A DNA stretch of 64,000 bases. It comes from Mycobacterium cookii (GTDB lineage Bacteria; Actinomycetota; Actinomycetes; Mycobacteriales; Mycobacteriaceae). Location of the stretch: positions 1 to 64,000 of the forward strand of contig NZ_AP022569.1 in NCBI RefSeq assembly GCF_010727945.1, given 5' to 3'. Position numbers and translations under genes: made by a program. Positions 9,378 through 19,118 of this stretch are shown here, one piece after another. The notes below the pieces were generated by a model, which made no database searches, was not told the origin of the DNA, and worked only from the letters and a program-made list of their open reading frames with translations. Each line of letters begins with the position of its first letter. Position 1 is the stretch's first letter.

Positions 9378-10647
9378 TTGCCGCAAGGCCTTTGATCGCG
9401 CTCGCGGTCGCCGCCGCACTGATCGTCATCGCTGTCCTGGTGCTGGGGTTGGTCCGCTACCGCCGCCGCCAGATCAGTTTGTCGACCCGCGAGCAAACTC
9501 CGACCCTGGACCGGTCGGGTGGCTACACCGCGTCGTCGGGCATCACGTTCAGCCGCACGGAGACCGCCGAGCCCGCTGAGACCATCGACGCCACCCGAGT
9601 GCCAGCCGTCGATGACGACGCGACCATTGCGCCTGAAGTGCTGGAGCGTCCGGTCTCCGATATCGAAGTGCCCGAACAGGATACGGCCGCACTTCCAGCG
9701 GAAACGGCACCCGGGGTTGAGGACATCGCGCCGCCCGAGGGGCGATTGGAGCGACTCCGGGGTCGACTCGCCAGATCGCAGAATGCGTTGGGCCGCAGCC
9801 TGTTGGGGCTGATCGGTGGAGGTGATCTCGACGAGGAGTCCTGGGAGCAGGTGGAAGATACTCTGCTGATCGCCGACCTCGGCCCGACCGTCACCAATTC
9901 GGTTGTCGCGCAACTGCGCAGCCGGCTGGCCAGAAGCGACGTGCACAGCGAGGCCGACGCCCGGGCGGTGCTGCGGGAGGTGTTGATCGCCGAGCTGCAA
10001 CCCGGCCTGGACCGCTCGGTGCGCGCCCTGCCGCACGACGACCATCCGTCGGTCCTGCTGGTCGTCGGCGTCAACGGCACCGGCAAAACCACCACCGTCG
10101 GCAAACTCGCGCGGGTGTTGGTCGCCGACGGCCGACGGGTGGTGCTCGGCGCGGCCGACACCTTCCGCGCGGCCGCCGCGGACCAGCTGCAGACCTGGGG
10201 GTCACGAGTGGGCGCCGACGTGGTGCGCGGGCCGGAGGGCGCCGACCCGGCGTCAGTTGCGTTCGACGCCGTCGACAAGGGCATCGAGGCGGGGCCGACG
10301 TCGTCGTGATCGACACCGCGGGCCGGCTGCACACCAAGACCGGCCTGATGGACGAGCTTGGCAAGGTCAAGCGGGTGGTGACGCGCCGCGCCGCCGTGGA
10401 CGAGGTGCTGCTGGTGCTCGACGCGACCATCGGGCAGAACGGGCTGGCCCAGGCGCGGGTGTTCGCCGACGTCGTCGACATCACCGGTGCAGTCCTGACC
10501 AAGCTCGACGGCACCGCCAAGGGCGGGATCGTCTTCCGGGTCCAGCAGGAGCTCGGGGTGCCGGTGAAGCTGGTCGGACTGGGCGAGGGACCAGACGACC
10601 TGGCACCCTTCGAGCCCGCCGCCTTCGTCGACGCGCTGCTGGGCTGA
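9378..10647 (+). CDS. ftsY: Signal recognition particle receptor FtsY (two frameshifts)
   Basis: GTPase that receives Ffh-ribosome complexes at the membrane. The likely start is TTG 9378 with GAGG at 9367-9370. This gives MPQGL, then a frame change at about 9394, where TTTGATC probably stands for TTTGGATC, then the membrane anchor 'IALAVAAALIVIAVLVLGLV'. An acidic Pro-rich linker follows, and the NG domain begins near 'LERLRGRLARSQNALG'. G motifs: 'GVNGTGKTTTVGKLA', 'DTFRAAAADQL', 'DTAGRLHTK', 'TKLDGTAKGG'. The second break is near 10295 in a G run (GCGGGGCCGAC). The partner ffh is at 15990. Confidence 0.9.
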
Positions 10648-10715
10648 GCTTCCCCGCAACCCGCCGCACCCGTTTGGTCGCGGCTGAGCACGCCAATATG
10701 ACAAATGAGAATGAT

Positions 10716-10754
10716 GTAACACCGACGAAACCTGCCAGCGTCGCTTTTGGAAAC
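10716..10754. promoter_or_regulatory. GlnR box upstream of amt-glnB-glnD
   Basis: GTAAC-ACCGAC-GAAAC at 10716-10731 fits the actinobacterial GlnR consensus gTnAc-n6-GaAAc exactly. A second GAAAC lies at 10750-10754, 23 nt further on, as expected for tandem half-sites within one base. The surrounding 100 bases are AT-richer than the genes. Nitrogen-starvation induction through GlnR is expected from the family; binding is inferred. Confidence 0.65.
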
Positions 10755-10832
10755 AACCACTTTGCAAGGTTCTGGTTCAGGCCACAGGCACTTGTCTGGC
10801 GGCTGTTCATGGCCGAGATGAGGTGATAGCGA

Positions 10833-12229
10833 GTGAGTTTCCCGACAATGGGCCAGCCCGATACCGGCGACACCGCTTGATGCTGGCAAGTTCCGCGCTG
10901 GTCCTGTTGATGACCCCGGGACTTGCGTTTTTCTACGGCGGCATGGTCCGCGCCCGCAGCGTGCTCAACATGATCATGATGAGCATCAGCGCGATGGGCG
11001 TGGTGACGGTGCTGTGGGTGCTCTACGGCTACTCGGTCGCGTTCGGCAACGACAAGGACGACTTCTTCGGCGACCCGCTGGAATATTTCGGACTGAAAGG
11101 CCTGATCGGGGGCAACTCCGCAGCTGCGGCGGCGGGTAAAGCCGCCACCGACATCCCGTTGGCCGGGACGCTGCCGATGAACGTCTTCGTGGCGTTCCAG
11201 CTGATGTTCGCGATCATCACCGTCGCGTTGATCTCCGGCGCGGTCTCAGACCGGCTGAAGTTCAGCTCTTGGCTGGTGTTCGCCGGACTCTGGGCGACGC
11301 TCGTCTACTTCCCGGTGGCGCACTGGGTGTTCTCGTTCGACGGCGTCACCGCCGAGCACGGCGGTTGGATCGCCAACAAGCTGAAAGCGATCGACTTCGC
11401 CGGTGGAACCGCGGTCCACATCAACTCCGGTACGGCCGGTTTGGTGTTGGCCCTGGTGTTGGGCAAGCGCAAAGGTTGGCCAACGACGCTGTTCCGTCCG
11501 CACAATGTCCCGTTCGTGATGCTCGGCGCCGGCCTGCTGTGGTTCGGCTGGTACGGGTTCAACGCCGGTTCGGCCACCAGCTCCAACGGTGTCGCCGCCT
11601 CGACCTTCATCACCACCACCATCGCCACCGCCGCCGCGATGCTTTCCTGGCTGCTCACCGAACGGATCCGCGACGGGCACGCGACGACGCTGGGCGCAGC
11701 CTCGGGCATCGTGGCCGGGCTGGTCGCCATCACACCGTCGTGTTCGTCGGTCAACGTGGTCGGCGCGTTGGTCATCGGTGCGGTCGGCGGCTCCTGTGCG
11801 CCCTGGCGGTCGGGCTGAAGTTCAAGCTGGGCTTCGACGATTCGCTCGACGTGGTCGGTGTGCACCTGGTCGGTGGTCTGGCCGGCACGTTGCTGGTCGG
11901 CCTGGTTGCCGCGCCTGAGGCCCTGCCGCCGTCAAGGGATTGTTCTACGGCGGGGTTGGGATCAGCTGTGGCGGCAGGCGGTCGGTGCCTTCAGCGTCCT
12001 TTTCTACTCCGCTATCGTCACCCTCATCCTGGCCCTGATACTCAAGTACACGATCGGGCTGCGCCTGACTCCTGAGGCGGAAGCGGCTGGTGTCGACGAG
12101 TCTCAGCACGCGGAGAGCGGTTACGATTTCGCGACGGCTACAGGTGGCTCTGTTCTTCCGCATGCGAGCTTGCCTGAGGGCACGTTCGACCACGATCACC
12201 GCGCGGGCGACAAAGTAGAGGCGGAATAG
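10833..12229 (+). CDS. amt: Ammonium transporter Amt (several frameshifts)
   Basis: Membrane channel for NH4+/NH3. Start GTG 10833 is preceded by GAGGTGA (10820-10826) and gives 'SFPTMGQPDTGDTA'. The frame then changes at about 10879, where CTTGATG likely stands for CTTGGATG. The body has 'LVLLMTPGLAFFYGGMVR', 'GLWATLVYFPVAHWVF', 'FAGGTAVHINSG', 'GAGLLWFGWYGFNAGS' and 'GIVAGLVAITPSCSSVN'. Further frame changes lie near 11790, 11928 and 11957, before the last helix 'SAIVTLILALILKYTIGLRL' and a cytoplasmic tail. In M. tuberculosis the same gene (Rv2920c) precedes glnB and glnD. The 3' end is 3 nt before glnB, so this is one operon under the GlnR box. Confidence 0.85.
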
Positions 12230-12571
<342 letters not shown>

Positions 12572-12598
12572 CGCCGGCCGTGTGATGATTCCTTCGGA

Positions 12599-15072
12599 AT
12601 GAAGCAACGCGAGCCGGATACCTCCGATCCGTCGCACGGCGCGGCGGTGAAACCCAAGGCAGCGGCCAGCGATCTGGCCGGTGCCCGGGAGAAGCTGCTC
12701 GCCCGCGGGCCCAGTGAACTGGATTCCGCTGCCCTGCGAGAAGCCTGGGGTGAGCTGCACGAATTCTGGCTCACCACAAAGGCATCCGAGATCGGCATCA
12801 CGCCGGGCAGCGGCTTCGCGATCGTCGCGACCGGCTCGCTGGGCCGTCGTGAACTGGTGCCCTACTCCGACCTGGACCTGCTGCTGCTGCACGACGACAA
12901 ACCCTCCGATCGGGTAAGGGAGGTCGCCGACTCGCTGTGGTATCCGTTATGGGACGCCAACATTCGTCTCGACCACAGCGTTCGGACCGTGCCGCAGACC
13001 CTGAAGGTCGCCGGTGCCGACGTGTCGGCGTGTCTGGCCATGCTCGATACCCGGCACATCGCGGGCGACCAGGAGCTCTCGGATCGGCTCATCGACGGAA
13101 TCCGTCGCCAGTGGCGGGCCGGAATCCAGTCGCTGTTCGGCGAACTCGTCGAAGAGACTCATGCCCGGTGGCGCCGCGGCGGCGAGATCGCGCACCGCGC
13201 CGAACCGGATCTCAAGATGGGCCGCGGCGGATTGCGCGACGTTCAGCTGCTCGACGCGCTGGCCATCGCCCACCTCACCGACCGGCTGGCCGTGGGCGAA
13301 GCCGACGACCCGTTGGGTTCGCTGACCGGCGCCCACCTGACGCTGCTCAACGTCCGCACCGAACTCCACCGCGTCTCCGGCCGCGGGCACGATCTGGTGC
13401 TGGCCCAGTTCGCCGACGAGATCAGCGCGGCGTTGCACATCGGAGACCGCTTCGACTTGTCGCGCACGCTGTCCGACGTGGGCCGCACCATCAGCTACCG
13501 CGTCGACGCCGGGCTGCGCACCGCCGCCAACGCGCTTCCGCGGCGCGGGATTTCGGCGATCCGGCGGCGTCCGCGCCGTCCCCTGGACGAGGGAGTGGTC
13601 GAATACGCCGGCGAAATCGTACTTGCCCGCGATGCCCGACCGCAGAGCGACCCGGCGCTGCTGCTGCGCGTCGCGGCGGCCTCGGCGGTCACCGGGTTGC
13701 CGATCGCGGTGTCGACGCTGAGTCGACTGGCCGATACCGCACCGGAATTGCCGACGCCGTGGCCGCGGGACGCATTGGACAACCTGCTGGTGCTGTTGGC
13801 CGCGGGGCCAGACACCATCGCGGTGATCGAGACACTGGACCGCACCGGGTTGTGGGGCCGGCTCTTCCCGGAGTGGGGCGCGGTCCGCGACCTGCCGCCG
13901 CGCGACGTCGTCCACATCTGGACGGTCGACCGTCACCTGGCCGAAACAGTTTCGCGGGCAAGGATTTTCACGACCCGGGTGGCTCGCTCCGACCTGCTGT
14001 TGCTGTCGGCGCTGCTGCACGACATCGGCAAAGGGCGCGGTGTCGACCACAGTGTGCTCGGCGCACAGCTGGCCACCCAGATCGGCACCCGGCTGGGGAT
14101 GTGGCCCACCGATGTCGAGATGCTGTCCAAGCTGGTCTTCCACCATCTGCTGTTGTCGAAAGTCGCGATCCGCCAAGACCTCAACGACCCGAACACGATT
14201 GCCACCGTCTGCGAGGCGTTGGACGGCGACCCGGTGCTGCTGGACGTGCTGCACGCGCTGAGCGAAGCCGACTCACTGGCCACCGGGCCCGGGTGTGGAG
14301 TGACTGGAAGGCGTCGCTGGTCGGCGACCTGGTGCGCCGTAGCCGTATGGCGATGAACGGCGAGGCGCTGCCGGAGGCCGACCCGCTCGATCCCGAGTAC
14401 ATCGCGTTGGCCGCCGACCGTAAGGTGCACGTCCAGCTACGGCCAGGCGGCCAGCGGCTGTATCACGCGGTGGTCATCGCCCCGGATCAGCGCGGGCTGC
14501 TGTCCAAGGCCGCCGGTGTGCTGACGCTGAATTCGCTTCGCGTGCACTCGGCGTCGGTCAACATCCAGGACGGCGTCGCGATCAGCGAATTCGTCGTGTC
14601 ACCGCATTTCGGGAGCCCGCCGGCGGCCGGCTTGCTGCGCCAGCAACTGATCCGCGCGCTCGGCGGGCAGGTCGACGTGCTCGGCACGCTGGAGGAGCGG
14701 GCGAGCGCGGCGCACCCCAAGCCCGTCGGCGAGGTGCCGACCGCCGTTCCCGTTCACAACCCGAGCGCGCCGCCGCGGATCCTGTGGTTCGACGGGACAC
14801 CCGGCCGGTTGATCATCGAAATCCGCGCGAGCGACCGTCCCGGTCTGCTCGCACTACTCACCGGCGCCCTGGAACGGGCCGGGGTGAGCATCGACTGGGC
14901 GAAGGTCACCACCCGGGGATCGATGGTCGACGACGTGTTCTGCATCGTGTTGCCGCAGCGCAGCGCCGCGGCCAAAGCGGCAGGCGAGCCCGGCTCGAGC
15001 ACCCGGTCGGCGATCGAGCATCACCTGCTGGCCGTGCTGGAACCTCCGCAGGACGGCCAGGGCGCCGCCTAG
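12599..15072 (+). CDS. glnD: PII adenylyl/uridylyltransferase GlnD (one frameshift)
   Basis: Bifunctional enzyme that modifies and demodifies PII. The nucleotidyltransferase domain has '[21 protein letters not shown]' with the catalytic Gly-Ser and Asp-x-Asp. The HD domain has '[13 protein letters not shown]'. Two C-terminal ACT domains follow ('[22 protein letters not shown]' in part and '[22 protein letters not shown]'). The frame breaks near 14293, where GGGCCCGGGTGTGGAG lacks one G; adding it gives '[20 protein letters not shown]'. The joined length is about 824 residues, close to the 808 of Rv2918c. The stop shares CTAG with the convergent hydrolase gene. Confidence 0.9.
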
Positions 15073-15854
15073 CTCAGATCCCGGGTCGACAGCCACGCGT
15101 CGATGCGTTCGGCGACGGCAGGCCATCCCGGTTCCAGCATCATGTTGTGGCCCATGCCGACAAAGAATTCCGCATCTGTCCGGTACGCCCGCGCCGTCGC
15201 GCGCACTTCGGCGGTGGTGACCATGCCGTCCTCCGCGGCGCCCAGGACCAGCATCGGCGCGCGGACCCGGCTGCACCGCACCCGGCGGATCATCGGGTCG
15301 ACCAGGGAAGCGCGCACCGCCTCGGACTGTACTGCGGCCGCACTCGACGCCACGATGTCGGCCGGGGTATCCGCGCTGAACAGGTGCTCGCGAACCAGCG
15401 ACGGGGTGCCGATGAACCCGGTCAGGTTGCCGACCGGAAGCGAGCGCATCGAGATCCAGGGATGGCGGCTCCAGATGCGCGTCGCCAGGCCCAGCACGCC
15501 ACGCGGTGGCACGGATGCCACCAGAACTGCCGCCGGGGCGTCGTGGTTCTCCAGGTATCGCTGCACGACGAAGCCGCCCAGCGAGTGCGCGATCAGCACC
15601 GGGCGACCGCCGAGGCTGTCCGCGACGGTGCGGACGTCGTCGGCGTAGTCGGCGATCGAGCACGCGTGGAAACGCTTCGCGGTGGGGCTGCCGCCGTGTC
15701 CGCGCAGGCTCAGCGCCACCGCGCGGTAGCCGGCGTCGGCGAAGAAGTCCACGAAGTTGGCCCAGCACGAGGCTGAATGCCAGCCACCGTGCACGAACAA
15801 CAGCGGCACCGGATGCACTCGGCTGACGGCGCCCTTGTCGATCACCTCGAGCAT
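15069..15854 (-). CDS. Alpha/beta hydrolase
   Basis: 261-residue alpha/beta-hydrolase of unknown substrate. The N-terminal '[18 protein letters not shown]' forms the oxyanion region (HGG). The nucleophile elbow is '[10 protein letters not shown]' (H-S-L-G-G), with an acid near '[14 protein letters not shown]' and the catalytic His in '[14 protein letters not shown]'. No signal peptide is seen. It lies on the opposite strand between glnD and ffh, where M. tuberculosis has different content, so it may be an insertion. The start ATG 15854 is the first that leaves a compact N-terminus; longer reading is possible. Confidence 0.75.
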   Translation of the reverse strand: MLEVIDKGAVSRVHPVPLLFVHGGWHSASCWANFVDFFADAGYRAVALSLRGHGGSPTAKRFHACSIADYADDVRTVADSLGGRPVLIAHSLGGFVVQRYLENHDAPAAVLVASVPPRGVLGLATRIWSRHPWISMRSLPVGNLTGFIGTPSLVREHLFSADTPADIVASSAAAVQSEAVRASLVDPMIRRVRCSRVRAPMLVLGAAEDGMVTTAEVRATARAYRTDAEFFVGMGHNMMLEPGWPAVAERIDAWLSTRDLS

Positions 15855-15887
15855 GGGCCGATCATCCGTCAAAACGCCGCCGAAAAT

Positions 15888-15936
15888 GCGGCCAGCCGCG
15901 TTTTCGACGGCGAGGCCGCGGCTAGCCGCGTTTTCG
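15888..15936. repeat. Two 19-bp hairpin repeats with T-runs before ffh
   Basis: GCGGCCAGCCGCGTTTTCG (15888-15906) and GCGGCTAGCCGCGTTTTCG (15918-15936) are 30 nt apart and differ at one base. Each has 5- or 6-bp arms folding on themselves (GCGGC..GCCGC; GCGGCTAGCCGC is fully palindromic), followed by TTTT. They look like tandem terminators reading in the + direction, or a double operator, in the gap between the hydrolase and ffh. Confidence 0.5.
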
Positions 15937-15976
15937 CCATACTTCAGGCCGACTCCGCGAGGCTCGCGATCGCGAT

Positions 15977-15982
15977 TAGGCT
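15977..15982 (+). promoter_or_regulatory. -10 box TAGGCT of a leaderless ffh transcript
   Basis: TAGGCT fits TANNNT and ends 7 nt before the GTG at 15990, with no ribosome site between. This placement is typical of leaderless mycobacterial mRNAs. Confidence 0.5.
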
Positions 15983-15989
15983 GGGCTGC

Positions 15990-17552
15990 GTGTTTGAATC
16001 GCTGTCCGATCGGCTCACCGGGGCCCTGCAGGGACTCCGCAGCAAGGGCCGGCTGACCGACGCCGACATCGACGCCACCACCCGCGAGATTCGGTTGGCA
16101 CTGCTGGAGGCCGACGTTTCGCTGCCGGTGGTGCGGGCGTTCGTCGGCCGCATCAAAGACCGGGCCAAGGGCGCCGAGGTGTCCGGAGCGCTCAACCCGG
16201 CCCAGCAGGTCGTCAAGATCGTCAACGAGGAACTGGTCGGCATCCTCGGCGGGCAGACCCGCCAGCTGGCGTTCGCGAAGACGCCGCCGACCGTGGTGAT
16301 GCTCGCCGGTCTGCAGGGTTCCGGTAAGACCACGCTGGCCGGCAAGCTCGCGCTGTGGCTGCGCAATCAGGGGCACACCCCGCTGCTGGTGGCCTGCGAC
16401 CTGCAGCGGCCCGGCGCCGTCGACCAGTTGCGCATCACCGGCGAGCGGGCCGGTGTCGCGGTGTTCGCGCCGCATCCCGGTGCATCGCACGAGGCGGACC
16501 AGCAGGCCGGTGAGGGCGACCCCGTCGCCGTCGCAGCCGCCGGGCTCGCCGAAGCCCGCGCCAAGCACTACGACGTGGTGATCGTCGACACCGCCGGACG
16601 GCTGGGTATCGACGAGGAGATGATGGCCCAGGCCGCCGCCATCCGCGACGCCGTCAACCCCGACGAGACGCTGTTCGTCCTGGACGCCATGGTCGGTCAG
16701 GACGCCGTGGCCACCGCGCAGGCGTTCGGCGAGGGCGTCGGCTTCACCGGTGTGGTGCTGACCAAGCTGGACGGTGACGCCCGAGGTGGCGCGGCGCTGT
16801 CCGTCCGCGAAATAGCAGGCGTGCCAATACTTTTCGCGTCAGCCGGTGAGAAGCTCGAGGATTTCGACGTTTTCCATCCGGACCGGATGGCCGGCCGCAT
16901 CCTGGGCATGGGCGATGTACTCAGCCTGATCGAGCAGGCCGAGCAGGTGTTCGACGCGCAGCAGGCCCAAGATGCCGCGGCCAAGATCGGGTCCGGCGAG
17001 TTGACGCTCGAGGACTTCCTCGAGCAGATGCTGGCGATCCGCAAAATGGGTCCGATCGGCAACCTGCTGGGCATGCTGCCCGGTGCAGGCCAGATGAAAG
17101 AAGCGCTGGCTGCCGTCGACGACAGCCAACTCGACCGGCTGCAGGCCATCATCCGCGGCATGACGCCGCAGGAGCGGGCCGACCCGAAGATCATCAACGC
17201 CTCACGGCGGCTGCGTATCGCCAACGGTTCCGGGGTCACGGTGTCCGAGGTCAATCAACTGGTCGACCGGTTCTTCGAAGCCCGCAAGATGATGTCGGCG
17301 ATGGTCGGCGGGATGGGCATTCCCGGGCTGGGCCGCAAGTCGGCGACCCGGAAGAACGCGAAAGGCAAAGGCGGCAAAGGGAAGAAGGGCAAGAAGTTCG
17401 GGCCTACTCCGCCGAAGGTGCGCGGGCCGCTCGGCGCAGGCATGCCCGCCGGATTCCCCGACCTGTCGAACATGCCGCAGGGTCTGGACGAACTGCCGCC
17501 CGGGTTGGCCGATTTCGACTTGTCCAAGCTGAAGTTCCCGGGCAACAAGTAA
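15990..17552 (+). CDS. ffh: Signal recognition particle protein Ffh
   Basis: SRP54 GTPase, 520 residues. The N domain starts 'FESLSDRLTGALQGLRSKG'. G domain motifs: 'GLQGSGKTTLAGKLA', 'DLQRPGAVDQL', 'DTAGRLGIDEEM', 'TKLDGDARGGAAL'. The Met-rich M domain binds 4.5S RNA and signal peptides ('FLEQMLAIRKMGPIGNLLGMLPG'). The tail is a Lys/Gly stretch (NAKGKGGKGKKGKK) and a Gly/Pro-rich end, as in other mycobacteria. GTG 15990 is chosen because the family N-terminus begins there and a -10 box sits 7 nt upstream; an open frame continues upstream to 15777 but has no family match. The stop is followed at once by the next gene's GTG. Confidence 0.95.
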   Translation: MFESLSDRLTGALQGLRSKGRLTDADIDATTREIRLALLEADVSLPVVRAFVGRIKDRAKGAEVSGALNPAQQVVKIVNEELVGILGGQTRQLAFAKTPPTVVMLAGLQGSGKTTLAGKLALWLRNQGHTPLLVACDLQRPGAVDQLRITGERAGVAVFAPHPGASHEADQQAGEGDPVAVAAAGLAEARAKHYDVVIVDTAGRLGIDEEMMAQAAAIRDAVNPDETLFVLDAMVGQDAVATAQAFGEGVGFTGVVLTKLDGDARGGAALSVREIAGVPILFASAGEKLEDFDVFHPDRMAGRILGMGDVLSLIEQAEQVFDAQQAQDAAAKIGSGELTLEDFLEQMLAIRKMGPIGNLLGMLPGAGQMKEALAAVDDSQLDRLQAIIRGMTPQERADPKIINASRRLRIANGSGVTVSEVNQLVDRFFEARKMMSAMVGGMGIPGLGRKSATRKNAKGKGGKGKKGKKFGPTPPKVRGPLGAGMPAGFPDLSNMPQGLDELPPGLADFDLSKLKFPGNK

Positions 17553-18620
17553 GTGCCGCAGCACGTTCGAGGAGTCGGGCTGCCCGACGAGGAACCCATC
17601 GAACTGTGGATCGTCGACGGCCGGATCAGCCGTGAACCGGTCGGCGGCGCCGACACGATCTTCGACGGCGGCTGGATTCTGCCGGGCCTGGTCGATGCGC
17701 ACTGCCACGTCGGGGTGGGGCCGGGCGGCGCCGTGGAACTCGACGAGGCGATCGCCCAGGCCGAGACCGAACGCGATGTTGGCGCGCTGCTGTTGCGGGA
17801 CTGTGGATCACCGGTCGACACGCGCAGTCTCGACGATCGCGACGACCTGCCTCGCATCATCCGCGCCGGCCGCCATCTGGCCCGCCCGAAGCGCTACATG
17901 CCCGGGCTGCCGATCGACATCGAAGACGAATCTCAACTACCCGACGCGGTGGCGCTGCAGGCGCGGCGCGGCGACGGCTGGGTCAAGCTGGTCGGTGACT
18001 GGATCGACCGCGGCATAGGCGATTTGGCGCCGCTGTGGTCCGACGACGTGCTGAAGGCTGCGATCGACGCGGCCCACGACCACGGCGCGCGGGTCACCGC
18101 GCACGTCTTCGGCGAGGACGCGCTGCCGGGCCTGATCCGGTCCGGGATCGACTGCATCGAGCACGGCACCGGGCTCACCGACGACATCATCGAGTTGATG
18201 GTCGAACACGGAACCGCGCTGGTTCCCACCCTGATCAACGTCGAGAACTTTCCCGGGATCGCCGACGCCGCAGCGAAATACCCTGTCTACGCCGCCCACA
18301 TGCGCGATCTGTACGCGAACTGCTATCCGCGGCTGAGCGCGGCCCGCGAGGCCGGCATACCGATCTACGCCGGCACCGATGCGGGCGGCATGATCGCCCA
18401 CGGACGCATCGGCGACGAGGTGGCGGCGCTGACGCGGATCGGAATGACTCCCACCGAGGCGCTCGGTGCGGCGTGCTGGGACGCCCGTGAGTGGCTCGAC
18501 CGTCCAGGCTTGGACGACGGCGCGTCGGCAGACCTGTTGTGCTACTACGACGATCCGCGTTACGGCCCCGAGGTGCTGCACCGCGCGGATGTGGTCGCCC
18601 TGCGTGGGCAGTTCTACTAG
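17553..18620 (+). CDS. Amidohydrolase (imidazolonepropionase/prolidase-like)
   Basis: 355-residue metal-dependent hydrolase, homologue of Rv2915c. Metal-site features of the amidohydrolase barrel are visible: 'LVDAHCHVG' (H-x-H), 'GWVKLVGDW' (bridging Lys), 'VTAHVFGEDAL' (His), 'CIEHGTGL' (His) and 'IYAGTDAGG' (Asp). The natural substrate is not known. GTG 17553 begins directly after the ffh stop, so it is cotranscribed with ffh. The Nudix and MmgE/PrpD genes follow closely, which suggests a small catabolic run. Confidence 0.8.
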   Translation: MPQHVRGVGLPDEEPIELWIVDGRISREPVGGADTIFDGGWILPGLVDAHCHVGVGPGGAVELDEAIAQAETERDVGALLLRDCGSPVDTRSLDDRDDLPRIIRAGRHLARPKRYMPGLPIDIEDESQLPDAVALQARRGDGWVKLVGDWIDRGIGDLAPLWSDDVLKAAIDAAHDHGARVTAHVFGEDALPGLIRSGIDCIEHGTGLTDDIIELMVEHGTALVPTLINVENFPGIADAAAKYPVYAAHMRDLYANCYPRLSAAREAGIPIYAGTDAGGMIAHGRIGDEVAALTRIGMTPTEALGAACWDAREWLDRPGLDDGASADLLCYYDDPRYGPEVLHRADVVALRGQFY

Positions 18621-18635
18621 ACGGAGCGTCGAGTA

Positions 18636-19118
18636 ATGCCGATCCCGGAATTCATCGTCGAGCTTCGCCGGCACGTCGGACACGCACCGTTGTGGTTGGT
18701 CGCCGCCACCGCGGTCGTCCTGCGCGATCAGCAGGTGCTGCTGGTGCAACGGTCTGACAACCACGCCTGGACCCCGGTGACCGGGATCGTCGATCCGGGG
18801 GAGAACCCGGCCGACACTGCGGTGCGAGAAGTGCTGGAAGAAGCCGGTATTCATGCGACCGCCAGCCGGTTGGCTTGGGTGCACGTCACCCGCCCGATCG
18901 TGTACGCCAACGGCGACCAAACGCAGTACCTCGACCACGTGTTCCGGATGGACTGGATCGCCGGGGAACCGTTCGCCGCCGACGACGAGAACCTCGCAGC
19001 GCGCTGGTTCGACCTGAGTTCGATGCCGGACATGTCTGCGGACATGCACCGCCGCATCGAGCTCGCCGGAGACGAAAATCCCAATGTCCCAACGGTATTC
19101 GAAAGTATATCGCCATGA
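18636..19118 (+). CDS. Nudix hydrolase
   Basis: 160 residues. The Nudix box is complete: G-x5-E-x7-R-E-x-x-E-E-x-G, read in 'GIVDPGENPADTAV' and 'REVLEEAGI'. The family hydrolyses nucleoside diphosphates linked to another group; the substrate here is unknown. It begins 15 nt after the amidohydrolase, and its stop overlaps the next ATG (ATGA), so it is translationally coupled to the MmgE/PrpD gene. Residues after the box ('YLDHVFRMDWIAGEPFAADDENLAARWFDL') are typical of small housecleaning Nudix enzymes. Confidence 0.85.
   Translation: MPIPEFIVELRRHVGHAPLWLVAATAVVLRDQQVLLVQRSDNHAWTPVTGIVDPGENPADTAVREVLEEAGIHATASRLAWVHVTRPIVYANGDQTQYLDHVFRMDWIAGEPFAADDENLAARWFDLSSMPDMSADMHRRIELAGDENPNVPTVFESISP

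Noticed and set aside
9378..10647. Programmed ribosomal frameshifting as an explanation of the broken frames
   Set aside because: The sites have no common slippery heptamer or downstream structure, differ in direction of shift, and occur in genes not known to use it. Sequence error explains them better.
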